Of a stretch of 64,000 bases of DNA, positions 11,752 through 24,100 are shown one piece after another. The DNA lies in the NCBI RefSeq assembly GCF_965638725.1, contig NC_134963.1:14970501-15034500 (forward strand), in the 5' to 3' direction. Each line of letters opens with the position of its first letter. Positions within the stretch are counted from its first letter, which is position 1. A program made the position numbers and the translations under genes. The notes under the pieces are model-generated. The model was not told the origin of the DNA, ran no database searches, and worked only from the letters and a program-made list of their open reading frames with translations. The DNA comes from Aptenodytes patagonicus. Lineage: Eukaryota; Chordata; Aves; Sphenisciformes; Spheniscidae.

Positions 11752-11823
11752 GCGGATGTGCGTGCGCTGAGGGGGTGCGGCCGCGCAGGGCGAGGGCGGT
11801 GCCCGTCACCGCGGCCCGCACGG
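11752..11823 (+). other. RNFT2: Candidate RNFT2 5' noncoding exon end
   Basis: Right of the divergent ETS pair the plus strand reads GGGTAGGTACGG, with possible donors at 11824 and 11828. An untranslated or nearly untranslated first exon ending here would connect to the coding exon at 15139. The left limit is a guess. Human RNFT2, as I recall it, starts MWLFTVNQ before VLRKM, and I could not find that octapeptide anywhere between here and 15139. Confidence 0.3.
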
Positions 11824-11994
11824 GTAGGTACGGGGGGCCGCGGCCTCCTGGGCTGGGCTGGGCCGGGCCGGGCCGGGCTTGCTGTTCCCTCTACCCAGCT
11901 TGCTCCCGCCCCCGCTGGGGCATCTAGCCACGTACTCCAGCGGGAATCTCCTTCCCCGACCTAACTGGAAAAAAAAGGCCTCACCTATGTCTCT

Positions 11995-12138
11995 GTGTGT
12001 ATACATATATATGTGTGTATGTATATAACTGTATTTATAGATATATAGTTGTATATATGTGCGTGTATATATAAATACATTTATGTATATATTTATTTAT
12101 TACACACAAACACACGTGTGTGTGTGTGTATACACAAC
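11995..12138. repeat. Degenerate (TA)n/(TG)n microsatellite
   Basis: About 140 bases of alternating TA and TG/CA dinucleotides with interruptions, directly right of the CpG island. The alternating purine-pyrimidine pattern makes it a likely length-variable locus. Confidence 0.85.
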
Positions 12139-14266
12139 GAAGGCAGAGTACAGCCCAGCAGGCGCCCAGGGAGTGCCTGTGCAGTGAGCAGGGCTGCAGG
12201 TGCCAATCCCAGAGGAAAACGGCCCTGTTGGACCATGCACGCATGCAGGGGTTGAAGCAGCAAGGGTTCCTGCTCCTCTCTGTCTTTCCCAAGGAGATCG
12301 AGAGGTCAAACTCGCTGTGCTATGGTGAAAATGACTCTATGCATGTGCTTCTTACAGATGCGCCTGCTTGAGCACTGTGATCCAGGTGCCTTACAATCAT
12401 CCAGCTTGGAGGACCTGTGATGAGTTTGAAATTTGGACCATCTTGGATTATCTGAAGGACTCCATGTGTCTGCACCCTCTTGAGCTTCCCTCTCTTCCAC
12501 CGTGGCACCTTGCACCTCTGGTTAAACCTGTTGTTCAGGTACTGTTAAAAGATGTCCAAGTGTTGCAAGATGAAAACCCCTAATCCGGAAAAGGCAGGAC
12601 CAATCAGTATTGAAACGGAGTGCCTTTTGGAACAAAGTCCATTTAAATTCAGATAGAATGATCTTAAATCTCTAGGACTCTGGGCAGAACAAATGATTAC
12701 ATCTCATGAAGTCCTGCATCTTCAGTACTTAGCATTCATGTCACTGTGCCCTTCATGGCTGATGCCAAAAGAAAAAGTGTCCCCCCCATAGAGCTGCATG
12801 TCATTTTGGAACGTGATTTCACCTCACATTACAATCTAGTAGACTTGTCATGGTGTAGAAGAGAGTGAAGGATCTTCCAAGTTTCAGAGTTATCTCCACA
12901 CTGACTCTAGCTCTCAGCTTGTAGCATGGGAAGATGGACGGATTTCTTTATAAGCAGTGACCCCAAAGTTGTTCACAGGTAGGACAGCTCTGCCTGCATG
13001 GCTCAGCCTGTCTTGGCCTTTTCATCATACCTGAATTACTGTTTTGGTTAAAAAGCGGATAATATTACATATTAAGTTGACAGAGAGACTGTCAGGTTAG
13101 GATTAAATAACATTTACTGCAGGGAAAGCATAAAAGATTCCTGGAGTACTGAGTGTTGTTTCTACAAATGCAGCTTTAAAAAATCTGAAAAAAACACCAC
13201 TTTAATATGTATTTTTTACTGTATAAAACTTACAGATCCTTATAAAATGAATTTTGGCCCGGAAAACACAACAAAAATTGAAACGTATAGCTAGAGATTA
13301 AAAAACTGCTAGGAGTTACAAGATCAAAATTTGTAATTAAGAGAGTGTTGGTAACTTAGGGTATCAGAAAACTTTGGTTAGAATTAGATTTCTGGTACTC
13401 ATGATGGCTTCCTGCATCCTCTCCATAAAATGTGTTAAAAGCTGTGTTTTTCCTGCCGTATATGATTATGCCAAATTTTATTTATATAAACTGTCAAAGG
13501 GATGTCCAAAGTTGGCATCTCATATTAAAACGTCCGTGTTCTCTGTCAGTGATGACTCAAATCCAGTGTTGTCTCAGTTCAACCCACTTGATGGGGTTCT
13601 TCAAGACTGGATGTTACAAACCAAGAGCCTTTCTCTTTTTTGTAAATGTTAACATTTTTTTTTCTACCCTTTCTTCTTTCACTGTTTTGTAACTTATCTT
13701 CAGGGCTGGGCAAACTACATGTGCTTTTACTGCAGGTGTATGTGGTAAACACAACTGTCTGTTTCTGCACTGTGAACTGCATGATTTGGGCTTTATTAAG
13801 GGATAAAATTTGAATTTGATGCAATTTTGCCCTGGGCTAGTGGGTCACTGAAAGTAAAGAATATGAATGAAAAGGTGAAAATATAGGGGAAAAAATAAAT
13901 ATTCCATATTTTCTACTTCTCAGCTTCCATACCTCTGCTTACAGACAGCTAGGAAACGTTCTCAGAGCCATTGTGCCTTTAAGAATACAGATATGGGGCT
14001 ACACATTTATTTACATATATTCATGCAGTATGAAATGTTATAAATAATGTTACAACTTTTGATATTCAAAAGTATTTAGAGCCTTTTACATTTTATTCAG
14101 TAGCTATCATAGTCTAGGGCTGAGTAGGATCAGACTTCAATATTTAAAGGATGTCTCTCTAAATCACTTGCAAATCACTTGCAAAAATAGCCCATTCCCC
14201 AGGTTTTATACAACTAATATAACATTAAGCAGTGTAAGACTGTTTGCCAGGTACTCTGCTGTGCCT

Positions 14267-14298
<32 letters not shown>

Positions 14299-15138
14299 CT
14301 GTGTTCTTCTTTGCTTTTGAATTAACTTTATTTTTAAAAATTGTAGTGTGTTTGAGGTTGTTCCCTTAAAATTAGACACTTGAAAGCAGAGATTTAAATA
14401 ACTAAATAAAGAACTTCTCTCCTTGTTCTAGAAAAAGTTCCTGAAGTTTATACAATTTCAGTGCCTTTTCATTTTCCCCTCCAGACCTTACTTTATTTAT
14501 GCTGACAATTCCAGAATGAGTGGAGCAGGAACACGTGATCTTTTGCATATGTGCATATTATTTATGACCATTGTGCAGAGTTTGCTAATGGCATTTTTGT
14601 GGTTTAAAAGGAATGGGTTGCATATTTAAAAGAATACTGTGATGACCTGATCGTATTTTTTAATAAAAAATGTTTATACATTTTCTTTTTTTCCTCCCTC
14701 TCAGTTTTGCTTTACAAAGCAAGTTTCTTCAGAAGAAGAAGAAGGGATTTCATTTCCAGAAAGTGTATGTTGATTCACATGTCACATCGAGAGCTACTCT
14801 GTTAGTTGTCCTCAAGTTCTTTATCAGAACATGTCTTCACACAGCTGTACACTCCTTGTGACTGCCACATGCTGCAAAAGGGGATCTGACTAGTTCCTGC
14901 CCTGCTTGGAGACCTGTGTATGTGTGCTTCCATTTGCCAGTTGAAAGTTGTTTCTTTGCAAGTGTACGAAGAAACAAATGCAAGCTTGAGGTGCTCTTTC
15001 AGAGAAGCAAATGATTTATGCCAGCCATGTCACTAGCTGAACGGGTTTCACAACCCTCTGAGTCTGTGGGCCTTTGTTAGTAGTCACACTGGGAATTGTT
15101 GACCTGCAACGTTAATGTTGAGCGTGTTGTGTTTTAAG
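12139..15138 (+). other. RNFT2: RNFT2 5' intron, no further exon recognised
   Basis: No coding exon recognised. A (GAT)10 tract lies at 14268-14297. The frame at 12368-12583 contains a possible donor (TTCAG/GTACTG near 12538) but its residues match nothing I know. Confidence 0.5.
14268..14297. repeat. (GAT)10 microsatellite
   Basis: Ten perfect GAT units in the RNFT2 5' intron. It is uninterrupted, so it is probably polymorphic in length. Confidence 0.95.
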
Positions 15139-15197
15139 GTTTTGAGGAAAATGCAGAGACGGCATAGCAGCAACACTGACAACGTTCCTCCTGAAAG
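15139..15197 (+). CDS. RNFT2: RNFT2 first recognised coding exon
   Basis: Follows the acceptor TTTTAAG and encodes VLRK, then MQRRHSSNTDNVPPE and two bases of Arg16, up to a GTAAAT donor. The ATG at 15151 has A at -3 and is the first start I can support. The acceptor and the conserved VLRK before it imply an upstream exon that may hold a few more codons. Confidence 0.85.
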
Positions 15198-18100
15198 GTA
15201 AATCTTTTTCCTTCTTTTTTCCTCCATTTTCCTCTCCAGAGGGGAATGTTCTGATTTAAGTGTATGGTGTGTTTTAGAAGATGAAAGGTCAAAAGTGAGA
15301 AAGGCATATACTTCCTGTGCCTGTAGTGTGGCCAGGCTTTCTGCTTGAGTTCAGAGAGTTTAGAGACAGATTTACTTTTCTCTTTCATGTCAGTTATTGA
15401 CTGCTACCAACTACAGTGTTTCAGGTTTCATGATCCAGTATGGCACATATGGAGACAGTTGGCTTAGCACAGGCAGGACGTTTTGGAGCTCTAGAAGAGC
15501 GACTCATGGCACAGTCCTGTGGGGATCCCAAGTGCTATCAATCTGAAAGGATCAATCTGTATGAACAGAGGCTATTTATACTTGTTATTAAGATGTTTTA
15601 AAGTCTGCTGGTCTGAAGCTCCCAACTACTATGACTTAGTATTTTATAAAGATTTTGGATGATCCTTCACATCATCCCAGAATCTGTATCTAGCTTCATG
15701 TATGTGGATATTTAGAAGTAGAATACCTCTAATTCACTTCTGTAATTATAACATCAGCAAGGGATGCTTGCCACTGTTGTTGTTCTGGTACTAAATATTC
15801 CCTTGTGCTTTCCCAGGGTTAGAGCTTGACTCTTTTTTTTTTCTAAAGAAGAAACTAATCTAATTACTCTAAGACAAAGATGGAACTAACAAATTTCATT
15901 GCTCTGGCTGAGCTGAGATTGTAAGTGAAAGATTGTGATCACAAGCAGTCACTAAGTATTTCTTAGTGGATTTGCAGATAGAGGTGAAGCTTGATGTCAT
16001 GACCACTACTAGCATGGTACCATTCTTAATTTCAGGGGAAAAGAAAGCCATCTTCAACTTTTTCTGCGTGATGCTGCCCAAGCCTCAGTGCAGTCTGTGC
16101 GTTTTATATCAGTAGGCAAGCCTGGGGCTTGAGAGGCACGTAGGGTGCCGTATGGATCCTCTCATCTGCAATGTAGAGCTCTCTTGAGTCTGTACAAACT
16201 TGTAAGGCACTTTGGGATCTGTTTGAGTGGTTAAAATGTATTCAGAATAGGTGTCTATTATTGAGTGCAAAAGATAAACAGAGTAATGTCAATTGGTTTT
16301 TATAAATGCTTCTGTTTTTTAACAGGGTAATACATGTTGTCAGTAACATAGGCTGAAGGTTTTCTAGCTGTAGAATGAAATGCTGTTGCTGCTGGTCTTC
16401 ACTTCTGTTAACTTCAGCAGACTCACAATTCCATCCTTGTTTATATGTTTTTAAATATGTCCCTGATTAACTCCTTCCTGCTGAAAGCAGTCATGTGTCC
16501 TGGTAGTATTGTTCCAAACAATACTTGTGTCTTTATCTGTAACACTGGGTTCCACCCAATTTGTTTGTTATGTTCCAGACATAAGTACTGTCACATTATG
16601 TCCCTGTCTTGTGTATACATCCCTGAATTGTAATGTTAGGTGTAAAATCCAGGATCTGGTTGATGAATATTTTGAACCAAGAAGAGGTGTGCAATATCTT
16701 GTTGACTTGATTCCTTGCTGGAGCCTGTGGAGAGACATTGGGAATGGGGCGTAGCTATAAAAAGCCTTATTAGGAGTTTACTTAGTGGGAAGGTATGCCC
16801 TGAGAGGTTTGAAGCTATCTCCAGAGTGAGATGAAAGGCAGTGTTCTGTGCCTTGTAAGATGCCTGGGGAGGCTTTTGAACCCATGGGAGAGAGAGGGTT
16901 AAGGGCCCTGTATGTGCCTGCATGTGCTGTCTCAGCTTGTGACCACTATTTCTAAAGTTAGAGATCTCCAAGGATTAAAATGGAGAGAGACTCTGTAACA
17001 TGCCTTATTTGTGGGCTTTGCCTCTTGCTGAGCTTTATTTATTCTTTACTCTCCTTTTGCAAGTTAGAGAGGTATTTGCTGTCTGCCAAGCATTTACTGC
17101 CTCATGATTGTTCTAGTTGTTACCTGTATTGTTCCCTGTCATCTAAACTTTACATGTATTCATTTCAGTACCACAGTACTGAGTTCAGGCAAAGAAAGCA
17201 TATTTTCTTTTGGTATTAGGATGAAGATATTTAAGACTTTCTTTTTGGAATCTGGCTATAATCCAACAAGCTCAGGAAAGAATCAGTGCCAGATGTAATT
17301 ATGCCCAGTGCCCAGTAATTTGGGTACACCCATGTCCAATTTGCCAAGAATATAAAAATAAAACAATTTCTCTTGACCCATGAGCACATCCTTCACTTAT
17401 AATATTTGTTGGGTCAGGGACACACAAGAAGCTCTCAACGCTTCTCTTCCCCTGTTGACTCTGTCTCTTTGTGTTATTCATCAGTAGGCAAGTAGCAATC
17501 ATCCCTAAATAAAGACAGAAGATTTTGGGGGTAGGTGATTTCTTTGAGTTAGCTTGATTAATTTGGTTGTATATAATATGACCTGTCTTGGTTGCACTGT
17601 GTAAAGTTACATGGTTTTTTGTATGTTTTTCTTTAAATATTAAAATCATTATAGAAGATGTTGAATTTGGTATTGGATGGGTTATTTCTTTGGTTTCTCC
17701 AAAAGTGAAGGGGCTGTTTGGGAACTCTGTTCCTTAGATGAAGGAACTGGTGCATTTTGATCAGTTCTTTAGAATTACTCTGATCTTATCTTAGGAGTCT
17801 GATTATTGGCCTCTAGTTCTGCAACTGTGACTTTCCAACAGCAAATAGAGTGAAAAACATCTGTCATCTGGAGACCTACGTATTCTGATAGTGTGTGAGG
17901 AACTCTTAAATGACTACAGTCAGGATTGGGCTAAAGGACTGAGAAGTTCTGTGGCACTCGTTTTTGTTTAATCACTTTTCTCTAATCTCTGTCCACTGCA
18001 GAAACCGGAGCCAAACAGTCAGTTCCGAAACCAGCGTGGATGAAAGTGGAGTTTTTGAAAGTCTGAAGGCTGAAGCTTCCTCACCACAACAGCTGTTCTC

Positions 18101-21100
18101 AGGCCTGGCAGGTATCCCATCGGGCACCATCACAGCCACGCCGTTCCAGTCAGGTTTGGTTCTGGGCTCTTCAGCAGGAGGTGGGGAAGTATTCATTCAG
18201 ATGCCAGCCCCAAGGGAGGAAGGGACCAGTCGTACGGAAGGAGCCCCATTTCACCACCGGCAATCGTCCCATCATTTCCACCATGGCCATCACCGGGGTT
18301 CATCTCTACTGCACATGGCAGGAGGGGACCGCCACGGGCATGCTGAGGAAGGCAGTGACGAACAAGCTGGAACTCCAGCCCCAGCTCTTTCAGAGTTAAA
18401 AGCTGTGATCAGTTGGCTGCAGAAGGGACTTCCCTTCATCTTGATCCTTCTGGCTAAAGTTTGTTTCCAGCATAAGCTTGGTAAGCATCTATCCTTTTTG
18501 GATTGTAAGTGTATTAGAGGGCGGTTAGGAAGCTTTATCATGCTGTGGTGTCTGATACATTTATCCACATGACGGTGTCCAGAGGTAGTCTAGCACGAAG
18601 GGGACGTATTCAAATGCATGGGATAATGCATTTGATAAATTCATCCTACTTTCAGTCCAAGCTGTTTTCATCTGTGTCAGTCCCATCTGTTTCCTGTCCT
18701 GACCTGTGGGAGATCAGTTCTGTACCTTTTCCTAATCTCTCCTTGACATTCCTGTAGGGGCTAAGGATGTTTCCAAGGCTTCTCCCTCAGACCTCTCTCT
18801 AGGAGAGATGGGGAGAGCTTACATTCGTGATTAGCAAAGGCCTCTGTGTAGCACAGAGGGGCTCAGAGGGATGAGACAGTTGTATAGCTAGGAGGATGGT
18901 AGCTGTGAAATCAAGCCAAACAGCATCAGCAGTTACACATTGCAGTCCTATCTTCAGAGTTCCCTAAAAAATATGTCTATCCAGGTTTCTTTAATGGTAC
19001 CTGAGTTTTTCAGCCCCTCAGTGGTCATGTAAAATCTATTCATCTAATCCTCCTCTTACTATAAAATTGTATGTGGATCCTTACTCATTCTGGGACTAGT
19101 ATGCTGAGATTATTATCCCAGGGAAGCCAATAATGCTTGAGTTTAGTCCACTTACAGCTCTGGCAGTATTCCCCAAAACAGGTATTGATTCATGTCGGCA
19201 ACATCTTGCTTTTTGGAGCTGGTATCCTGTATGGTTTTGATAGTGTGCCCTGTCCTCCATGAGCTGCTGAACTGCTATTGTAATACTGTCACCTATCTGA
19301 GTTCTGTTTGCACAATGCAGCCACAACTTGCAGCACTTCTGTTCTCCTTCAGCACAGAACCTGACGTTAAGACAGGGCTGGCTGGCAAGGACATTGTATT
19401 GGGCTGGGTGGCAAGTGCTCACTGCAGTAGCTTCATTTTCATTTAGCTTGAATTTGAACTTTATACAAGTCCAGACTGCCCTGTTTTAGTCACCTATATA
19501 TTTTAATTCCCAGTGCATCCAGAATATCACCCAGTAAATTTTTTTCTAAGCTTGAGATGCTGACATCAAATGGCTTAGGACTGAAGATCCTCCTGCCCAG
19601 CCTTACATACTTTGACAGTGTCTTTCCCTGCAGGGATTGCTGTGTGCATTGGTATGGCCAGCACATTCGCATATGCCAACTCAACACTCCGAGAACAGGT
19701 TGCTCTGAAGGTGAGTACAGGATCTTACTCATGTTTCCAAGCAACATTGCTCTTTGTATACAAAACAATGTCTGTGTTGAACCTTCTTTTGCAACGTAGG
19801 GGTGAATGCCGTTATATGGATACAGATCTGTCAGAATAAGAGTATCGTGCTGTAATCCTCACTTCCTCTTCCTACTTCTTCCCATTGATGCTCTCCCACA
19901 GTTCCCATCCTGCTTTTTTGTGAAAGTGTGGCATAGTAAAACGAAGAGAGGAGAAGTCAGGGATATTGTAATCTGCTTCTGGTTCTGCCACTGACTGGCA
20001 GTGCATCTTCAAGCGCTTCTCTGCGCCTTTCCCCATTATGTACAGCAGAGGTGCTGAAACCTATTTCACTAGTTAATGATGAGATTTAATTTATTAGCGT
20101 TTAGATAATGTTTTGAGATGTTCAGCTGAAGGATTTTGTAGATGTATTGCTTGTTGGTATCTTTATAATGCTCTGTTGATAATATGCTTAGAATATAAAG
20201 AAACCAGCAGATCTTTTTAGGTCTTATGATCTTCAGTGTCAGCAGAATTCTTCAACAGCACTAAAAGCACAAGACTAGAATTGCTTTTTTGTAAAAATGA
20301 CATGGGTGGCACAAGTGTATACTTAGATCTACCAGCAGCAGTGGAATAAATGTGATACAATGCTGAACGAACAGATAAATTGCACAATCATGTAATAGAT
20401 TGCTGTTGCCTTGCACTTTGCACCTCTGTCTTTCCAGCAGTGTGCCCATTAATCCGCCTGCTTTAAATCTCAACCTAACATCCCTGGCTGTTGAATAGCT
20501 GTAAAGAGCTATTTTTTTAATAAATCAGCTCACAAGAAAAATGCTGGGGTTTTTTTTCCTCCCAGGAGTAAAATTTACTCTCCAAAATTACACTGGGCCA
20601 AGACCCAGGACAAGGTCTTCTGCCATCCAGCTTCTGTCTATAACGTTCCTTGTCTTTTGAAATGCAAAATTTGTACTTCTTTTGACCTTTAATTATGTCT
20701 TCAATCAAAAATGCGTGTTCTAGAACCTCCATGCATTCAGATAACATTCATATCTGCTGCATGTAGTGATGGGTTATGTTGTATTTGATTTAGCTAAGCC
20801 TTCTTGTGACTGGATCTATTTGTAAAACACCCTTTTCATGAAGTGTCATTCCAGACAGGTGGCAGCTCAGAATTATAGTACAATATATGGAACTGACTGT
20901 TTTTTTTAACCTGCTTGTCGAAGGGCATTTTATATATCGGGAGAATTTAGATGTCCCAAGATCCCAACTTTGAAAATTGTGTTCTGCAACTAAGGCTGTC
21001 ATTTTCACCAGTGTATTTCCATTAATTTCTCTGAAGTTGCTTTATTTGAAAAGGTTAAGTGAGTGAGAGCCATTTCTGCTTGTGTTTATATATGTCTTTA

Positions 21101-24100
21101 CCTAGCAGCCTATTTCTGAGCCTTAGTACTATGTAAATAAACTAATTACTGAACACTTAGTTGCATATTGTGTCCCCTGGGTTAGTCTTGCATTTCTCAG
21201 CAGTTGAAGGCTCAGCGCAACCCTTGAGACTTTGAATTTATCTTCTCTGCTTCTTTTTCTTGCTCAGGAGAAGAGATCAGTGTTGGTTGTCTTCTGGATC
21301 CTGGCCTTTCTCACTGGAAACACCTTGTACTTGCTTTACACATTCAGCTCTCAGCAGCTGTACAACAGGTGGGCAAAATTTACATTGTACATGATGGAAG
21401 CAGGTGATAATTGCCAGGGAGGAAAGAGGGAAGCCCACTTTTCCCCACACTTTGGGAGGAAGTGTGCATACTTAAGGTATCTGCTGTCTTTGTTACATCT
21501 TTGTAATACCTTTCAATGGAGGAAAAGAACGTGTGCGTCGTTTCTGCCAGTGGACTATGCTCCTACCAATAAATGACATAACCAGGGTCTAAATGGGCCA
21601 GGGTGTGATGATAGACTACAGTGTTGCTGCTTGAAACACACACACTTGCAATTTTCTTAGGTATCAAAGCAGGGTGGATACTTTTTTATAGTGGGACTTG
21701 CGAATTTCCATTTTGACCACTGTGACTGAACATAAAGAGCAGGTGTTGGAAGCAGATAAGAAATTGACCCACTGATTTTCCTCTTCCTGTAATGTTTTCT
21801 GTTCTCTTCAGTCTATCAAGCTTTGAGTCTATTACAGGAGATAAACTGGAGATGAAATAGTAGTGTTTTACTTCAGTGTCCTCGGGGCTTGGAGGCATTT
21901 GGGTCTGGGGTAATCAAGATAGCCTCCACTTTCAAATTCTGACTAAAGTGGTTCTCAAATACAGAACAGTTAGTACCCATGGATTTGGCTCAGTACTACC
22001 CCTGCTTATTGTAAAGCAGGGATTAAATGACAGGAAGCAAAGATACTTAATAAAGAACTTAAGCAAGGGGGTCCTAGTAGAGTAAGTAGGAAGAAAGGGA
22101 GCAATATGGAACCTAGTTACTTAAGAAAGTAGTTTTGATATTAGTAGCTAAAACCGTATGAATTATCTTCCCAATGAAAATTTTATTTGTCCCACTGAAG
22201 GGGACTTAGAACTTCAGACTGAAAATACAATGTGTGTAACATGCATCAGTTGGGTAATGGCTAGATAGCTCTTGGGTATGTTTTTTCTGTCATTTATTTC
22301 ATTGCTTCCCTGCTTCTTCCCACCAATACTGTCTATGCAGTGGAAGAGTCAAGGTCTGCCCGCAACCCTGCTATCCTTTGGAATTGCCCCTAATGTATTT
22401 GGGTTTGATCATTGGAAAGCTGTGTATGTAAATGCTTCTAGAAAGGCGGAGAGATGAGAAGACTTGTGGGGGGGTGTCCAAATGAGAGATGGCAAGCCAT
22501 GGGATACTCTATATAGGGCTTGTGGGAGGGAGTGGAAGAAAAGAAACAGGTATGGCATAAAGGTGTGAAGCATTAAGAAGAAATTTGTTTGCACCACAGG
22601 GAAACAGTGCGTCTCTAAGAAGAAAGTTAAGGTTAAAAGCATGAATGGGACCAGTTTAAAATAAAGGGTAGATCATCTAAAATAAAAGGGTTTCAGCAAA
22701 TTGGGGCCATCCTACAACTGTTCAGGGTGTGATTTATTAACAGTGAACAGACTGGGCAACAGCTTCACTGAAAAGCCCTATTCCTGCGAGTGTTGTGGTG
22801 GTGCTTGCTGCGTCATGCTTGGGCTAGTGTACCTATTGCTTGCTGTGTGGGGACCTGTGACTATTCACGAGGCAGGCCTGTGAAATTAGAAATAGCTGTT
22901 TCTGTTTTGTTCCTTTCTGGCTTATTTTCATTTCCTGATTTATTTACTTTTTGCTTGTTTCTAGTGCATGAATAGTAGTAAAGTCTCTGATTCTGTTTCT
23001 GTTTTTAGGGTGTATTTTTACCTGTTGTGCTGTGCCAATGTTGTGAGTATTTTAAATTCACGTTCAGGCTTTTCATTCTGGGTTGGTTATTTTACTTTTG
23101 CGGTTTTTTTATGTTAAGTTTTTGCTTTCTACCATGAGGCTTTAGTAGGTAAATATCCTGAAGAGGAATCCTGTTTTTTTCAGTGTGAGTAGGGTCCAGT
23201 CCTCATTGCTGCTCAGGTCAGTAGCTCCTGCCCATTGCTATGTGAAGTTCTGCTGTCCTGGACTCCCCTTCTTTAAAGAGCAAATGTTCAGCCCAGTCAA
23301 TAACAAAGATCCTTTTTGGATCTTTGGTTCAGGTAAGAGTTGCTGATTAACACAGCCCAGCTCTTGGTCTGCTTCAAACAGTGGCAAGCCACTGTCAGAG
23401 CATGACACACCTGAAGTTCTGACCTTTCTGCCATGTCTAATACAGTGCTTCCTTTGTCACTAGTTTGTTTCACATGCACAAGTAGCTTTAGAGACTGCTG
23501 CCCCTGCAGTAGTTCTACCTGTGGCAAGCCAGCCTCAGAGGAGCAAGACACAGTGGTCTTGACTTGGCCATGACTTCCCCAAAGAATCATGACTACTGAT
23601 GACTTGCACTTCAAAGGATAAGCTTTTACAATCAGATCTGACAGAGCAAGCCTGTGTACTAAAGGCACTGTCCTTAGACCAAAGGCTCTTTTACAGTGTG
23701 GATTGCAGGTTATGGAGATTGCAATCTTCCAGAACAGATTTTGTACATATTTGGGTCCTGTTTTCTGATAGTGGGCAAACCTGCTGACCTCAGTAGAAAT
23801 GGGCAAGAATGGACAAAGTCAAGAAGCCCAGAGGAACCATGGGACTAATTTGCATGTCTTATTCCTATTGCCCTTGAGAACTTCACTGAAGTTCAGTGGA
23901 ATTTCTAGGCTTTCTCTGGCCAGCAGTGGATACAGCTGGTATCAAGAAGCTTAAGTGAGGTTCTCCTCATTGGTATTTGAGCCTTGTTGTCATGCCTTTC
24001 AGCCTTATATTTCTGAAACCCAACCTTGAGAGGCTGGACTTCTTCGACCTGATGTGGATTGTGGGGATAGCAGACTTCGTACTGAAGTACCTCACCATTG

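Larger units (their letters stand above)
11200..11900. promoter_or_regulatory. CpG-island bidirectional promoter of SPRING1 and RNFT2
   Basis: A GC- and CpG-rich block covers the SPRING1 start codon and about 400 bases to its right. SPRING1 reads left from 11461 and RNFT2 reads right, so this is the natural promoter for both. Two ETS-type cores lie in opposite orientation as a perfect 9-base inverted repeat, GCTTCCGCC at 11716-11724 and GGCGGAAGC at 11742-11750, typical of divergent housekeeping promoters. I see no TATA box. No other island lies between here and the first RNFT2 coding exon. Confidence 0.75.

Noticed and set aside
14268-14297. (GAT)10 as a coding Asp or Met repeat
   Set aside because: No open frame with family similarity or splice support surrounds it. 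It is an intronic microsatellite.
17964-18001. In-frame extension upstream of the large RNFT2 exon, starting with an ATG
   Set aside because: The residues before NRSQ come from intron sequence ahead of the CACTGCAG acceptor. The family joins PPER from the preceding exon to NRSQ.
23297-23806. Minus-strand open frame of 169 codons in an RNFT2 intron
   Set aside because: No domain, no splice-site support and no family similarity that I can see. Judged chance.
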